Positions 46,996-58,349 of a stretch of DNA of 64,000 bases are shown here, piece by piece. This stretch comes from Tolypeutes matacus (lineage: Eukaryota; Chordata; Mammalia; Cingulata; Chlamyphoridae), in contig JAKSZT010021121.1 in assembly GCA_026826555.1 (NCBI GenBank), positions 1,310,470 through 1,374,469 of the forward strand, given 5' to 3'. The notes beneath the pieces were generated by a model that ran no database searches, was not told where the DNA came from, and saw only the letters and a list, made by a program, of their open reading frames with translations. The position numbers and the translations under genes are program-made. Every line of letters begins with the position of its first letter. Position 1 is the stretch's first letter.

Positions 46996-47100
46996 ATGGG
47001 CCTGGCGCGGGCGCCCGCGGGGCTCGGGCCGCGCTGCCTGCCTGCTCAGGCGCCGCGGGGCGCGGGGCTGCGCTGCGGGCGCCGGGGCCGCGCGCTCTGA
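46996..47100 (+). promoter_or_regulatory. COL27A1: Upstream ORF 1 in the presumed COL27A1 5' UTR (34 codons)
   Basis: The ATG at 46996 has a strong context (GGACCATGGG: A at -3, G at +4). The frame runs 34 codons to TGA at 47098-47100, 94 bases before the main start and out of frame with it. The encoded peptide is Arg/Gly/Ala-rich and probably has no function of its own. If included in the mRNA it should lower initiation at the main ATG. Confidence 0.55.
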
Positions 47101-47138
47101 GCCGGCCTGGCGCGGCGGGGCGGGGGGCTGGCGGCCCC

Positions 47139-47180
47139 ATGGGGCGCGCCCACACTTGCCCCCCGGGCTCGGGAGCATGA
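47139..47180 (+). promoter_or_regulatory. COL27A1: Upstream ORF 2 (13 codons)
   Basis: ATG at 47139 (CCCCATGGGG: C at -3, G at +4), 13 codons, stop TGA at 47178-47180. Moderate context. Confidence 0.5.
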
Positions 47181-47185
47181 AGTAG
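47177..47185 (+). promoter_or_regulatory. COL27A1: Upstream ORF 3 (ATG AAG TAG)
   Basis: A two-codon ORF with A at -3. It is in frame with the main ATG but stops at once. It ends 9 bases before the main start codon. Confidence 0.5.
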
Positions 47186-47194
47186 GGGCCCGCC

Positions 47195-47250
47195 ATGGGA
47201 GCCGGATCGGCGCGGGGAGCCCACGGCACAGCGGCGGCGGCGCGCGGTGG
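47195..47250 (+). CDS. COL27A1: COL27A1 exon 1 coding part (start codon and signal peptide n-region)
   Basis: The first coding exon of the collagen alpha-1(XXVII) chain, a fibrillar collagen of cartilage and other tissues, secreted to the extracellular matrix. The start was chosen because CGCCATGGGA is a near-perfect Kozak context and because the peptide MGAGSARGAHGTAAAARG matches the known mammalian N-terminus as I remember it. The exon has 56 coding bases. It ends in a split Gly codon, GG|G, before the donor GTGAGTAC at 47251. The residues are Gly/Ala/Arg-rich and form the positively charged n-region of the signal peptide. Its hydrophobic core lies in exon 2. The three upstream ORFs just before it suggest translational control. 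Confidence 0.9.
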
Positions 47251-48879
47251 GTGAGTACGAGTTGGAGGACCCTCCTCTCCCCAGCTTCCCGCTGCTCCAG
47301 CCTCTGGGAGGGCTGGGGTTCCCCGCCGCGCTGGACGCTTCCTCCAGCGGCCCGTCAGCTTCCTGCCCCTTCCTGCGCCCGGGCGAGGCAGCCAGCCAAG
47401 GGTCAACGCGGGCTGCGCCCCCGGCCCGGCGGAGGGTTGGCGAGTGCTGCCCACCCTGGCCCGCCTGCTGCGGGCGGCGACCGAGCTGGGGAGGATCCGT
47501 GCGGGGCCAGCCTCGGGGTCGGGGGGTGGGGGTGGGGGGTGGCGCAGGGAGCGGCCCGCGCGGGGCGAGGGGGCCGCCCTGGCTGCCTCGGGGTGGAAGG
47601 GTCTCGGTGTCTCGCAGTCTCGGTATGTTCTGGTGTCTCAGGGTCTGCGCGTCCGGAGCCTGCATGGCTCTGTCCTTGTGAGACTGTCGGCAAGTTTCTG
47701 GCTCTCCAGATCTGCGGTGTTGCTCCTGTCTCAGTGTCTGTGTGTCTGCGTGGGTCTGTGGGTCTCAAGGTTTCTCTACTTCTCTGGGGGTTTCGGTTCC
47801 TGTGCTTTGTCCATGTGTCAGAGCAGAAAGGACCCTGGGCGATCTTTGTACAGAGGAGGAGACAGAGGGCCAGAGAAGGACAGGGCATCTCCAAGGAAGG
47901 ACCCAGAGGTTCTGAGTCCCAGCAGTGGAGTGGGAGCTCTAGGAGAGCGTGAGCATGTGCGAGGGCCAGTCACACAATGCGGGTGTGTGGGAGTGAGGGA
48001 GGGTGGGAGCAGTCCTGCTGTCCTCTCTGGTCAGTGGCTTATGCATGCTTCCTGGACCCCCCTCCCTTCCCATCTTTTCTCCTAGGACTGGGAGGACACT
48101 CCCCAGAGGCTGGTCAGGACTGTAGCTCCGCCCTGCCCCACCATGCCCTGCCCACTATGAGCTGGAATCAGGGGGATGGCGCCCCCCCCTTCCCCATGTC
48201 TTGGAAAAAGCTGGCTGGCTGAGATTTCCCCGCTCCCCTCCGCAACACACACACGCACACACACACAGGGCACCAGTGAGCATGCTGCTGACTCATTTTC
48301 TCCAGAAGACCCTGTGCCAGGGTAGATGCCAGCGGTTGGGCAGCAGAGTGATGCCAGGCGAGCACCCTACAGTGGGGCCCAGGATTTGGGCAAGTGGGCA
48401 GTGTCACACTGCCTGGAGACACCCCCCTCCTCCCGCCCCCAGCATGGCCAGGGATCCTGTGCCTTTTGGTCCCAGCATGCCTTCCAGCCCTGCTCCCTGA
48501 CCAGGCTCCATGACACTGTCTGTGCAGCACAGGGGGCCTCTTCCTTCCTCTCCTGTCCTCCCTGCACTCAGGACACTCACTCACCCTCTTGCAACCACGT
48601 GCCCTGCAGCCTCTCCAGGCTCAGCTCATCAGCCACTCAGCCCCCTGGTGGCACACTGGAAGGGATCTGCCCGCGACATGCTCTCAGTCCCTCTCTGAGG
48701 ATGTTCTTCCTGTAGGACGGTTACTTTGTTGGCATATTCTTTCCCCTGATCTCCATGTCTAGGAACCCTCTGGGTACACCCGGCTTGGCACATGGAAGTG
48801 CCATATCTTGCAGTGAAGATACTGCCAGACTCACATCAGTGGGAGGCAGGTTGTCAGGCAGAAAGGGCACAGGTCTCAG

Positions 48880-49060
48880 AATCAGAGAATCCTGGCTCTG
48901 TCCTGCTCTCTGCCTCTCGGTTTTCTCATCCACAGAATGGACGTCTTAATTCCCAGCTAACGGAGTTTTTGTGAGGATTAATGGTGCTTGTGAAGGATTA
49001 GTGGTGCCTGGCGTGTAGTAAGCACTCAATAAATGGCAGCTGTTATTTTGATTATTATTC
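48880..49060 (+). repeat. MIR element in intron 1
   Basis: AATCCTGGCTCTGTCCTGCT, TTTTCTCATCCACAGAATGG and GTAGTAAGCACTCAATAAAT in MIR order. It ends in TTATTTTGATTATTATT. Confidence 0.85.
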
Positions 49061-49909
49061 ACTTTGTCTTGAATGAGTGTGTGAGTCAATGGGAAAATTC
49101 TGGGCTGCATCCTGTCCAGCCAGATGGCCTCTCTGTGTTCCCAAGGAGGAGGCACAAGGTGTCTGGGCACATGGGGGCAGGTGGGACGTGTCTGTGGTCC
49201 CCAGGCCAGCTCCCTTCTCAGCTTCCCTCACGGGAGCAAGGCAAGCCACCTTTCTTCTGCTCCCTGACTCTCGGCTCTGAGCTCTCAGCCAATGTTCAAG
49301 CTGGTAGGGGTCTCTAAGATCCTCTGTGCTCCCAGGTGACAAGGCTGGAAGAAAAGCCTTCCAAACTGGCTTTGGATTCTGGCAGCCCAGGCTCCCAGGA
49401 GTAGCCACACATGGTGCACTGGCAGAAAGGCCTTTTGCAGGGGACAGGCACACCTGGGTTCCCTTGTTGAAGGGCTGAGTGACCAGGCAGGATCTCTGAG
49501 GTCGGGCGCCCTAGCTTGCAGCTCCCATCTTGGCACCTTCTGCCCTTTCTGGCCCCTGCACTCTGGTCTTCCCGCCATGCTGGAGCCCTGGGTTTGCTGA
49601 GCCAAGGCCCACAAGGCAGTGGTGAAAACAGAAGTTTGGAAGAACAAAGCCCTGAGCCAGCACATGCACTAAATGTTATTAGCAGTAACCTAAACAGGAT
49701 TGGAACAGGAGCAAAAGAATTGGCAGGGCCTCCCTCCGGGAGCCAGCTTTCCAGGCCTGGGGCTTAGATGGCTCATTGGCTCCCCAGACAGCCTTTCTGC
49801 TTCTGTTGGTGAAAGCTGGGACTCTGGTCTCTGGCAAGTAGGAAATCCCTGCAAGTCTCCGATTTCCTCTCCATGGAGACAAGACAGTCAAATGAAAAGA
49901 ATTGTCTGC

Positions 49910-50035
49910 TAAGTAGTAGAGTCAAATAATGTGGGTCACTGACATGCTCTGTGGTTTTAGACAAGTCACTTCCCCTCTCTGGGCCTCAGTTGCCCATATC
50001 TACAATGAAGGGACAGGACTAGAATTTGGCCCCTA
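49910..50035 (+). repeat. MIR element in intron 1, partial
   Basis: TTTTAGACAAGTCACTTCCC followed by CTCTCTGGGCCTCAGTTGCC. Confidence 0.7.
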
Positions 50036-51584
50036 GGTGATCACTCTTATGGAGCCTTCTCCCCACAAGGAGAAGCTTCTGTATGCTGTTGAGTGATGAC
50101 ATGATGCTTGGAGCTGCTGCAGCCATCTTATGCACATGAGGTGCACAAGGGCCTTCTTCCCCTCTAACATGCTCTATAATTTGGAAATTTATGGGACCAG
50201 TGCACATAGCATCCAGTTCTGAGTGGGTCAGTTGCATTTGTTCTAGGTGAATGTGTGGGGAATGAAAACTCTTGTAACAGGCCTTTGGGCTGAAATTCTC
50301 CAGTTAGAAGCTATGGTGTAAGAAGCCTTAACTGAAAAGAAGATTCTGATCCCATATCTCTCCTATGGACATCTTTTGAAAATAAACATACATCTCCCTA
50401 ATTTACCCTCTTATTCTCTGTAGAATCCTCACCTTAGCATAACCTCAGCTGGCCGGAAAAACTGACCTAGAAGGCCGTGTGATTCTTGCACATTCTCCCC
50501 ACCTGGCTTCTACTTATTAGCTGGAGAAACATGCTAAGGAGGGTGGGTGTGACCTCCATGGTGAGGACCACAAGGAGTGAGCTCTGGTGCCTGGGAAGGG
50601 TGGAAAAGAAGGGGCCTGGAAGGAAACAGAACAGAAACAAGTGCACTTCCACGAATGCAGGGTTCGAGGAAGGTTTAGGTGGTCTTCTGAGGAAAAATGA
50701 TGAGTTCCCTGCTCCTCCGTGTTTGAGGAGTGCTGGATGATCGAAGGCAATTTCTTTATTGGAGGCCTTAGAGCCACTGGTAAGTGATTATGCTTTGGGA
50801 ACCTCTAAAATGGATGCAGGAGACAGCTCTTTCCAGCCTCTCTGGCCACAGTTTCCTGGAGGGGCTACTTGCTGCACGTGAGAGACACTACTGAAGGATT
50901 ATCAACCCAGAATCTGCCCAGGGTGTCCCTGAGCAAGTACCTGCCTTCTCTGAGCCTCAGTTATCTGCATTTGTCAAACTAAACAAAGCTCATATCTCTC
51001 CAGGGGCGACAGAGGCTGCATCTTGCTTTGGGTGGGCAGGACGTGCCAAGGAGGGGCAGCCTCTGCCCTTCTCGACAGGGCAGCTGGGCAGTCTGACCTT
51101 GAGTCAGTGGTGGTGGTGGCTGGAGGGAGGCCCGTGGAGGCAGGGAGGACAAAGGCACCTCATTGCAGCAACAGCAGCTTGGAGAGGTCGAGGAGCAACC
51201 TGGAAAGGTTAAGGCTATGACTTCCTGTGAAATCAGGTAATAGTCACTCAGCAGAAACAGAACATTTCCTATGTGCCCACTGGATGCTGGGAATACAGGA
51301 CTAGATGTGGTCCCTGCCCCTCAGGGACTTAGTCTAGAAAAGGAAATAAATAGGAAAATAGTGACCACATACCTGCTACCTGCTGAGGTGGGGTACATGC
51401 AGCAGGCTGTGGGAGGTGACATCCAGAGGTGTCTAACAGATGTGTGGGAACTGAGCAGGCAAAGGAGCAGTGTTTAGACAATGGGAACAGCATGTGCAAA
51501 GGCCCAGAGGCTGGAGAAGGCTTTCGAGGGACGACCATCAGCATCTGAGTACTGTTCCAACTAGTTTGCCTTATGCTGCAGATA

Positions 51585-52000
51585 ACTGAAGAGCCAACTC
51601 AACATGCCTTAAATAAAAAGGGGAGTTATTACCTTCCACACCAAGAGATCCCAAGGAAGAACAGTACCAGGGTTGGTTAATTCAGCATCTCAACAGTGTC
51701 ATCAAACACTAGGAGTCCTTCTCTCTTTCTGTCCTGCCATCCTCAGCAAGTTAGCTGTAGTACTGGGGCTTGTTACCTCATGTGCACAATATGGCTGCAG
51801 CACATCTTTACTCAACAACATACAGAGAATAGAAGAAAACCTCCTCTCTCCCTTTGGAATGCTTTCCCAGAAGCCCCAAGGGGCATCCCTCACAACTTGT
51901 TGTCCAGATTTGGGTCATGTACCTTTGCCTAAACCAGTCACTGGTAAAGTGAATGGAATTACCAAAATAGGCTTAGACTAATACACATTCATCCAGTGTC
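51585..52000. repeat. Unclassified mammalian repeat, copy 2
   Basis: Partner of 40095-40560. Includes TTGTTACCTCATGTGCACAA and, later, AAACCAGTCACTGGTAAAGT. Confidence 0.5.
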
Positions 52001-52204
52001 CTCTGAAGTCTAAGTGTACCTGAACAAGCAGAAAGGGGTGGCTTCCAGAGTGCCCAGGTCAGAATTATTAATGATCGTAATTGCCATTACATATGAAAGT
52101 AGTTGGAGAGGGTGTAAGCTTGTCCTTCAAGGTGCTCAGGAAGCCTGGGAAGAAAACCCTGGCAGAGGCATTTCCTGGATTACATGACTCCCCAGGAGTG
52201 TGCT

Positions 52205-52235
52205 CACACACATGTGTGCACACACACGCACACAC
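52205..52235. repeat. (CA)n, short
   Basis: CACACACATGTGTGCACACA and onward. Confidence 0.85.
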
Positions 52236-53052
52236 CCGTCCAGCCGCGTGGAGCCTAGCCCTGTCTGTCCCAGCCTTAGCCCTCACCACCCGGCCTGGTG
52301 TGGCTCTATGCCTGCATCCCAGCCGTCTGGCCACGTGCCGCCCTCCCCCCTGCCCGCCTGGCGATCAGATGCCCCAGGTGGCTTCGGGTGTCACCCATGG
52401 CTGCTCCCACAGGAAGGTGAAATCGGAGGAGCAGAGCATTAACCCTTCCGGGCCCTGAGCGCAGAAACAGCAGGGACCGTCTGGGGAGCTCTTCCGTGGC
52501 TGGCGCCAGGCCCAGCCCTGGACATGCGCGAGCTCATTAAATCCTCATGCCTGGCCCGCGAGGTGGGCCATGTCAGCCCGTGCTGCAGAGGGGGAGGCAG
52601 GCTCAGGGAGGCCAGGCCACTCTCCCAGGGTCACACGGCTGGCTAGCAGCGGCCCCCTGGCTGCCTACTGCCTGGGGCCTGGTCTCAAGATCATGAGGCC
52701 GTAGTAGAGATGGGGAGACTGAGGCCTAAGGAGGGGGAAGGGCTGGCCCACGGCTGCCCAGTGAGTTGCTAGCAGATTTTGAGCTTGAGCGTCCTGGCGT
52801 TCAGGGCAGGGCTGTCCCTGCACTCTGTGCCCCTTGACCTTCCTTGGCTTATCGATCTGTGAAAAGTGAGGTGGTATTTGTCCTGTGTCTGCAGGCCCTA
52901 TGCCTGGAGGCCTGGGCCTGTGGGCTGCTCTGAATGGGTCGAGCAGCCTGTGCCTCGCCTCCCGACCCACAGACGAGGCTGGGGTGGGACTGGGGCTGGG
53001 CCAGCCACTCCCACCTCCTCTCAGCCGGATCTGGGCCGAAGGTGGAAGCTGA

Positions 53053-53208
<156 letters not shown>

Positions 53209-54124
53209 TGAAAACCCAGGGGCAGGTGGGAGTCGTCTGTGCCCCTAACTGGAACTTGGTACCTCAGTTTTACCATCAGCAGAATGGATCTGATTGTTGG
53301 TAAATTCTGTTCAGATTTGAAAGAATAACATTCAAAGTTTTGTTAGGGGAAGGAACGGGCCAGTGCAGAAATGTGGGAGGGTGATCCTCTAGTTTCTATC
53401 TGGGGCAGCATATGAGTAAGTTACTTTGGCTCGGGAAGTCTCTGGGATCCCCATTTGTCAAGTGGGTACTCCAGGTACTCCAGGAACTGCTGAGAGGCCC
53501 GGACCGGAGACGTCTGATCCTGGGGTCCGCCCTGCCCTTCCCTGAGACCCGCTGTTCCCTCCTGCTCCAGAGGAGCTGTCCAGGGGGCCAGAGTGGCGGT
53601 GGGCTGGCTACTCGGCTGCCCATGGAAATCGAAACCTCCCACATCTGTTTGTCAAGGAGCCACATGGCCTCTTAAAATAGCCGCCCTTCCCCCGCCTCCC
53701 CACGCCTGCCATTTGCGGGGACAGGCAGCGGGGGCCTCTGGGAGCCCCTGTGGCCTGACCTGGCGGCTAGGCAGGGATTGGGCCCCTGGGAGGGGAGTGT
53801 CGTGCCCGGAAGGGACTCCTGCTACCCGGCAACATTTTGTGCAAATGTCATATTTTCCGAGCCTGCTGTTTCCCCCACAAAGTAGGTGAACAGCTGTCCG
53901 GAGTCCTGAGTCAGGCACTGGGGGGTGGAAGAGGCGGGAGCTGTGCGGAGCCAGGTTTATGTAATAAAGGGATCTTGCTGGGGCCAGCTGGCTGGGTTCC
54001 TCGTCTTGGCGTTGGGGCTGAACTCGTTCCCCTGTCCCCTGTCTCCTCACCCCGACAGGGCTCTAAATGTGTCTCCACCCTGCTTTCCAACTAGCCTACT
54101 CCAGAATGGAGTCTAAGGGGCTCA

Positions 54125-54360
54125 AGGATCCTGGGACCAAGCAGCCTGGGTTCAAACCCCAGCCATGCCCTTTACAAGCTATGTGACCTTGTCAAATTAT
54201 TACATGTGACTTTTCTGAACCTCAGTTTCCTCATCTACAAAATGGGCATAATAAACAGTATCTGCTTCATTGATTGCAGAGAGAATCCAGTGAGATAATG
54301 AATGAAAGCACTTGGTACATAGTAAGTGCTCAGTAAATGTCTTCATTATTATTGTTTTAA
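54125..54360 (+). repeat. MIR element in intron 2, near full length
   Basis: CTGGGTTCAAACCCCAGCCA, AACCTCAGTTTCCTCATCTA and CATAGTAAGTGCTCAGTAAA, ending TTATTATTG. Confidence 0.9.
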
Positions 54361-55647
54361 ATTATTTTATTAACCCTAAATGCTTGGGCAAGAACAGCCC
54401 TTTTCTATCCCCTGTGGGACGCTCAGTGGTCAAAGGCCCACAGAAGCTCAGTGCTGGCCATCTGCAGGGGACCCTTGGAGACTGGCTGACTGAATGGTCA
54501 TCAGCTTTGAAATCTACCTGAAGAGTATGACAAGGAAAACCTTATTGTTGCCCCCTGGCCAGGCCAGTTGGGATTTTCCCCGGGCAAGTGGCTAACTGCA
54601 AGCCAAGTATAAGCTGTAGTACATGGGGAAGGCTGTATGCAGGCCTTGTGAGGGGCAGGAGGGGGGATGTTCCTAGGGGCTGCTGGAGTGGGACAAGGGG
54701 AGGGGTCGCAAATGGCTCCCCCCACTTCTTAAGTTGTTTATATAGTGAATAATATTTTGCTTTAAGAGAGTTTCAGCATAAAGTATATAAGATATAAGAT
54801 GACTAAGAGAATCCTTCAGCAGTGGTTTCTTTTAACTTCGAACCAAGAGACAGCGGTGGGGACAAAGGGTAGGAAGGAGGAATTTGAAGGGCATGAATGG
54901 CCCTCGGACCCTAAGAAGAAATACGGGTCTTAAATCTAAGCCAACCTGAGACAGCAACCTGCAGCTATGGAGTTCTGGGGCCATTGTTAGCACTCGGGGT
55001 CTGGTTCAGTTCCCTTGTCTTACAGATAGGGAAACTGAGGCCCGGGAAATTGCCTGGAGTCGCTGGGGTGGGCTTGGGTGAGGATGCTGAGGAAGATGGT
55101 CATTTCCTCCTCCAACAACTCTGAGACGCAGGCACTCCTCTTAGGCCCGTTTCACAGGGAGGGAACTGAAGCTGAGTCCGCAGCTCCCAGGGGACTGGTT
55201 GGCAAGAAAGCCCGGCCTCCTGACTCCAGCGCCTGCTCTGGGGACCCCTAGGCCGTGTTGCCGGCACCCAGGTTCTCAGTTCTCCCTCAGTCCATCTGTT
55301 CCATCTGTCTGTCCATCCGTCTCACAGATGCTGACCTGTAAGTGCTAAGTGCTGAGTCAGCCCAATGGGCCCCTCCCCAGGGCACCCCCTGTACGCACTG
55401 ATAAGGGAAAAAGCATTCAGCACCCAGGGGCTATGTTGCTGGTTCAGGGGAGGGGTCTGAGGACTTGATCCAGAATCCCATTCCAGAGCCAGCCTCTCCT
55501 TTCCTGTCTAGCCAGAGCTCTGGAGCTGGCTTCTGCAGACACGGGCAGCTCAGCCCATGGAAGGAGGTCAGGTGACCCAGCAGTCAGGAAGCCTTTCCAT
55601 AAACACCCTGGAAACCCTCCTTTTGCTCTGGCCAAGTCCCACTGACA

Positions 55648-56078
55648 TAATTCCTGGGTGGCTATGACCTGGTCAGACCACGGTCAGTTATCCAAGGCCT
55701 TCTCCAGAAAACAGAGGTGGCAGGGATGCCTCAATTACTTCCCCTGCCCTCCCCAAAGCCTCACAGGAGGAGGAGTCAGGCATTGTCATCTCCCTTCTGT
55801 GCAGGTGGCAGCCCCCCCACCAGACTACTCTTGCCTGACAGAGACCACAAGGGTGCATGGGGGACTGGGGTGGGCTCCTGAGAAGATGGTGAAGCCACTC
55901 AGGCCACCTGGACAATCTTACCAAGCACCAGTAACGTGTCCAGCCCTGTCACCCTGGTCCTTCGCTTATGTGATAGCTTCCTGGAGGAGACGATACTTGA
56001 GATAGGGGAAGCAAGTCCTTGGTTGGGCAGACTCTAAGATCCCTAGAATTAGCATTTGGTGATGCTATGAATATCATT
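55648..56078 (+). repeat. Direct repeat A flanking exon 3 (intron 2 copy)
   Basis: Aligns over its full length with 58350-58758 in the same orientation. Shared landmarks: TAATTCCTGGGTGG, ATTACTTCCCCTGCCCTCCC, GGACTGGGGTGGGCTCCTGA (GGACTGGGTGGGCTCCTGA in B) and CCAGCCCTGTCACC. Identity is about three-quarters by eye. It matches no repeat family I recognise. Confidence 0.75.
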
Positions 56079-56084
56079 TTACAG

Positions 56085-56285
56085 CTTTATTTTGTGCCAG
56101 ACGCTTTTATTTTTTTAGCATATTATCTCATTTAATCCTCACAACATCCTTCTGAGGTGGGTACTAAAATAATCCCATTTGATAGATGGGAAAACTGAGG
56201 CATAAAGTCACAGGGCTAGTAAGTGGCGGAGCTGGAATTTGAACCCAGGAAGTTTGGCTCCAGAGTCGGTGTTTTTAACCACCAT
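56085..56285 (-). repeat. MIR element, antisense
   Basis: ATCTCATTTAATCCTCACAA, AGATGGGAAAACTGAGGCAT and GGAATTTGAACCCAGG, in antisense MIR order. Confidence 0.85.
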
Positions 56286-56487
56286 GTGCAAGACCACGCA
56301 GCAGAGAGGGGCCTGGAATTCAAGCTGCCTGGCTCCAACCCTGCACTCACAGGCACCACCCCGGTGCAGTGTTGTTTCTAATTGAATGAATGAATAACCA
56401 GGTGGCTGGGGGTGGAGTCTCCACGTCCTTGGGCTCGGAGAGCCCTTGACCGTGCCCTCTCCCTTTCCTCCCTCCATCCCTCTCCAG

Positions 56488-58223
56488 ATGTGGACGTCCT
56501 GCGGCAGCTGGGCCTTGGTGGGGCGAAAGTGGCAGGGGGCCGGGGCCCTGCGGCCCCCCTGGGAGTCATCCCCTTCCCATCGGGCTTCATCTTCACGCAG
56601 CGGGCCCGGCTCCAGGCCCCCACGGCTGCCGTCGTCCCTGCCACCCTGGGCACCGAGCTGGCGCTGGTGCTGAGCCTCTGCTCCCACCGCGTCAACCATG
56701 CCTTCCTCTTCGCCGTCCGCAGCCACAAGCACAAGCTGCAGCTGGGCCTGCAGTTCCTGCCCGGGCAGACAGTCGTCCACCTGGGGCCCCGGCGCTCTGT
56801 GGCCTTCGACCTCGACGTGCACGACGGGCGCTGGCACCACCTGGCCCTCGAGCTCCGCGGCCGCACGGCCACCCTGGTGACGGGCTGTGGGCAGCGCCGG
56901 GTGCCTGTCCCGCTGCCTTTCCACAGGGACCCGGTGCTCGACCCGGACGGCACCTTCCTCTTCGGGAGGATGACCCCGCACGCGGTCCAGTTTGAGGGGG
57001 CCCTGTGCCAGTTCAGTATCTATCCTGTGGCGCAGGTCGCTCACAATTACTGTACCCACCTGAGAAAGCAGTGTGGACAGGCCGACTCCTACCGGCCCCA
57101 ATTGGGGCCCTTCTTTCCCCGAGACTCTGGCACCCTCTTCGCCTTCCAGACTAACCCTGCACCGCTAGGTCTGGGGAACTTAACCACTGCCATGCCAGCC
57201 CTGGGGGCACGGCCAGCAGGCAGGGGGGCCAGGGTGACCGTGGCACCTGCCACACCCACCAAGCCCCTCAGGACTAGCGCCAGGGACCCTCACCAGCGCA
57301 TCACGACAGGCGGCCCAACCCGGCGCCCCCTGCCGCCTTCCAAGCTGTCGACCAGTAAAGCACTTCCTCACGTGTCCCCTGCCTCCCCCCGTGGCTCCCC
57401 CAGCACTCCCCAGCCTGCAGCTCCACCTGCCCAGCCCCTGCAGAAGAGCGCAGCCACCCAAACCCCCAAGCGTCTCCCCGGCAAGCCTCCAGCCCCTTCT
57501 TCAGCTGCCCCTGTCAAAAGCCCCCGACCCACCCAGAAGGCAGCTCCACCCACCTCCCACCCAGTTCCTGCCAAAGTCTTCTGGCCCACAGTGAAGCCAA
57601 TCCCGAGGAACCCTGGGGTGCCCGGACCCCCACCCCCCAGCTCCCGGCTCCTACCTCCCACCACAGGCTCCATCCCAAATCACGTTCCCACAGTGGCTCC
57701 GACAGAGACCAAAATGGCCACTCGTGCCAGCAAGCTGGGTCCTGCCCACACCAGCACACACAGACCTCCCCAAGCCCCCGTTTTGCCCCTGTCTCCTGCC
57801 CCCAGACCTGGCTCTACCAGGACCCCTCGGCCACCAGCCACAGCGGGGCCTCCAGCCTCGGGAGCCAGACCTTCCAGAACGGCGCCTCCTCCTGCCTCTT
57901 CTACTTCGGCCCCCACGGGAAGAAAAAAGCCCCCTGGGTTGGAAGCCACAAAGAAAGCTGACCCCAAGAGCAGCCCCTGGAAGCCAGGCCCCCTCAGACC
58001 CGGTAGCGACGCTCCGTTGAACAGTCCGGCAACCCAGCCCAGCCCCAGGCCACCCCAGGCCCGTCGGCAGACCACCCCGGCTCTAGCACTGGCCCCCGCG
58101 CGTCTCCTGGCCTCCAGCCCCCGGCCCACGGGCAGCGCCTCTTCCTTCTTCCACCTGGTGGGACCCACGCCTTTCCCCCTGCTGATGGGACCTCCAGGGC
58201 CCAAGGGAGACTGTGGCTTGCCG
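56488..58223 (+). CDS. COL27A1: COL27A1 exon 3 (TSPN domain, variable region, start of triple helix)
   Basis: A 1736-base exon: two bases finish the Asp codon, then 578 codons give residues 44-621. Residues 68-244 form the TSPN/laminin-G-like domain of fibrillar procollagen N-propeptides. Visible landmarks are [40 protein letters not shown] and [14 protein letters not shown], with cysteines at about 107, 176, 216, 231 and 238. A possible N-glycosylation site (NLT) is at 273. Residues ~245-605 are a Pro/Thr/Ser/Lys-rich variable region without fixed fold. The triple helix begins at 610 with [12 protein letters not shown]. The cysteine at 618 in a Y position could form a cross-chain bond. The donor is CCG|GTAAGA, on a codon boundary before the next Gly as usual in fibrillar collagen genes. 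The identification rests on remembered similarity to human COL27A1 and is strong. The open frame also extends upstream to 56412 and downstream to 58295, but both extensions are intronic. Confidence 0.95.
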
Positions 58224-58349
58224 GTAAGACCAGGTGGGGGCTGCGTTCTGCTTGGGACTCCAGTGGGTGACTGCTGGTTGAATGGTCGCTCCTAGTGAGG
58301 GCAGGGGGAGAGCAGCAACTCAGAGGAGGGAGCTGGCTGGGGGCCAGTG

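Larger units (their letters stand above)
45060..47620. promoter_or_regulatory. COL27A1: CpG island and promoter region of COL27A1
   Basis: CpG and GC content rise sharply from about 45060 and fall after about 47620. The CpG-rich stretch covers the first coding exon. GC boxes occur (CCCCGCCCCCAGCGG near 45306; GCGGGGCGGGG near 47113). Two TATA-like words are present: GTTTAAAAGG at 45276 and ACTTTAAATC at 46747. The second would place transcription start roughly 400 bases before the ATG, but I cannot fix the start site from sequence. A (CT)n tract lies at 46900-46917. Human COL27A1 has been reported to carry SOX9-responsive enhancer elements. Their equivalent position here was not determined. 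Confidence 0.8.

Noticed and set aside
46643..47665. 340-codon open frame on the minus strand across the promoter and exon 1
   Set aside because: A GC-rich shadow: Arg/Pro/Gly/Ala low-complexity product, no domain, no splice or promoter support, and opposite to a real coding exon.
56412..56487. ATG at 56412 as a start for the exon 3 frame
   Set aside because: It lies before a good acceptor (CCCTCTCCAG|AT). The first 25 residues do not resemble COL27A1. Exons 1 and 2 provide the true start.
56208..57101. 297-codon minus-strand frame opposite exon 3
   Set aside because: Shadow of the GC-rich COL27A1 exon. The plus-strand frame has a recognised domain and correct splice sites.
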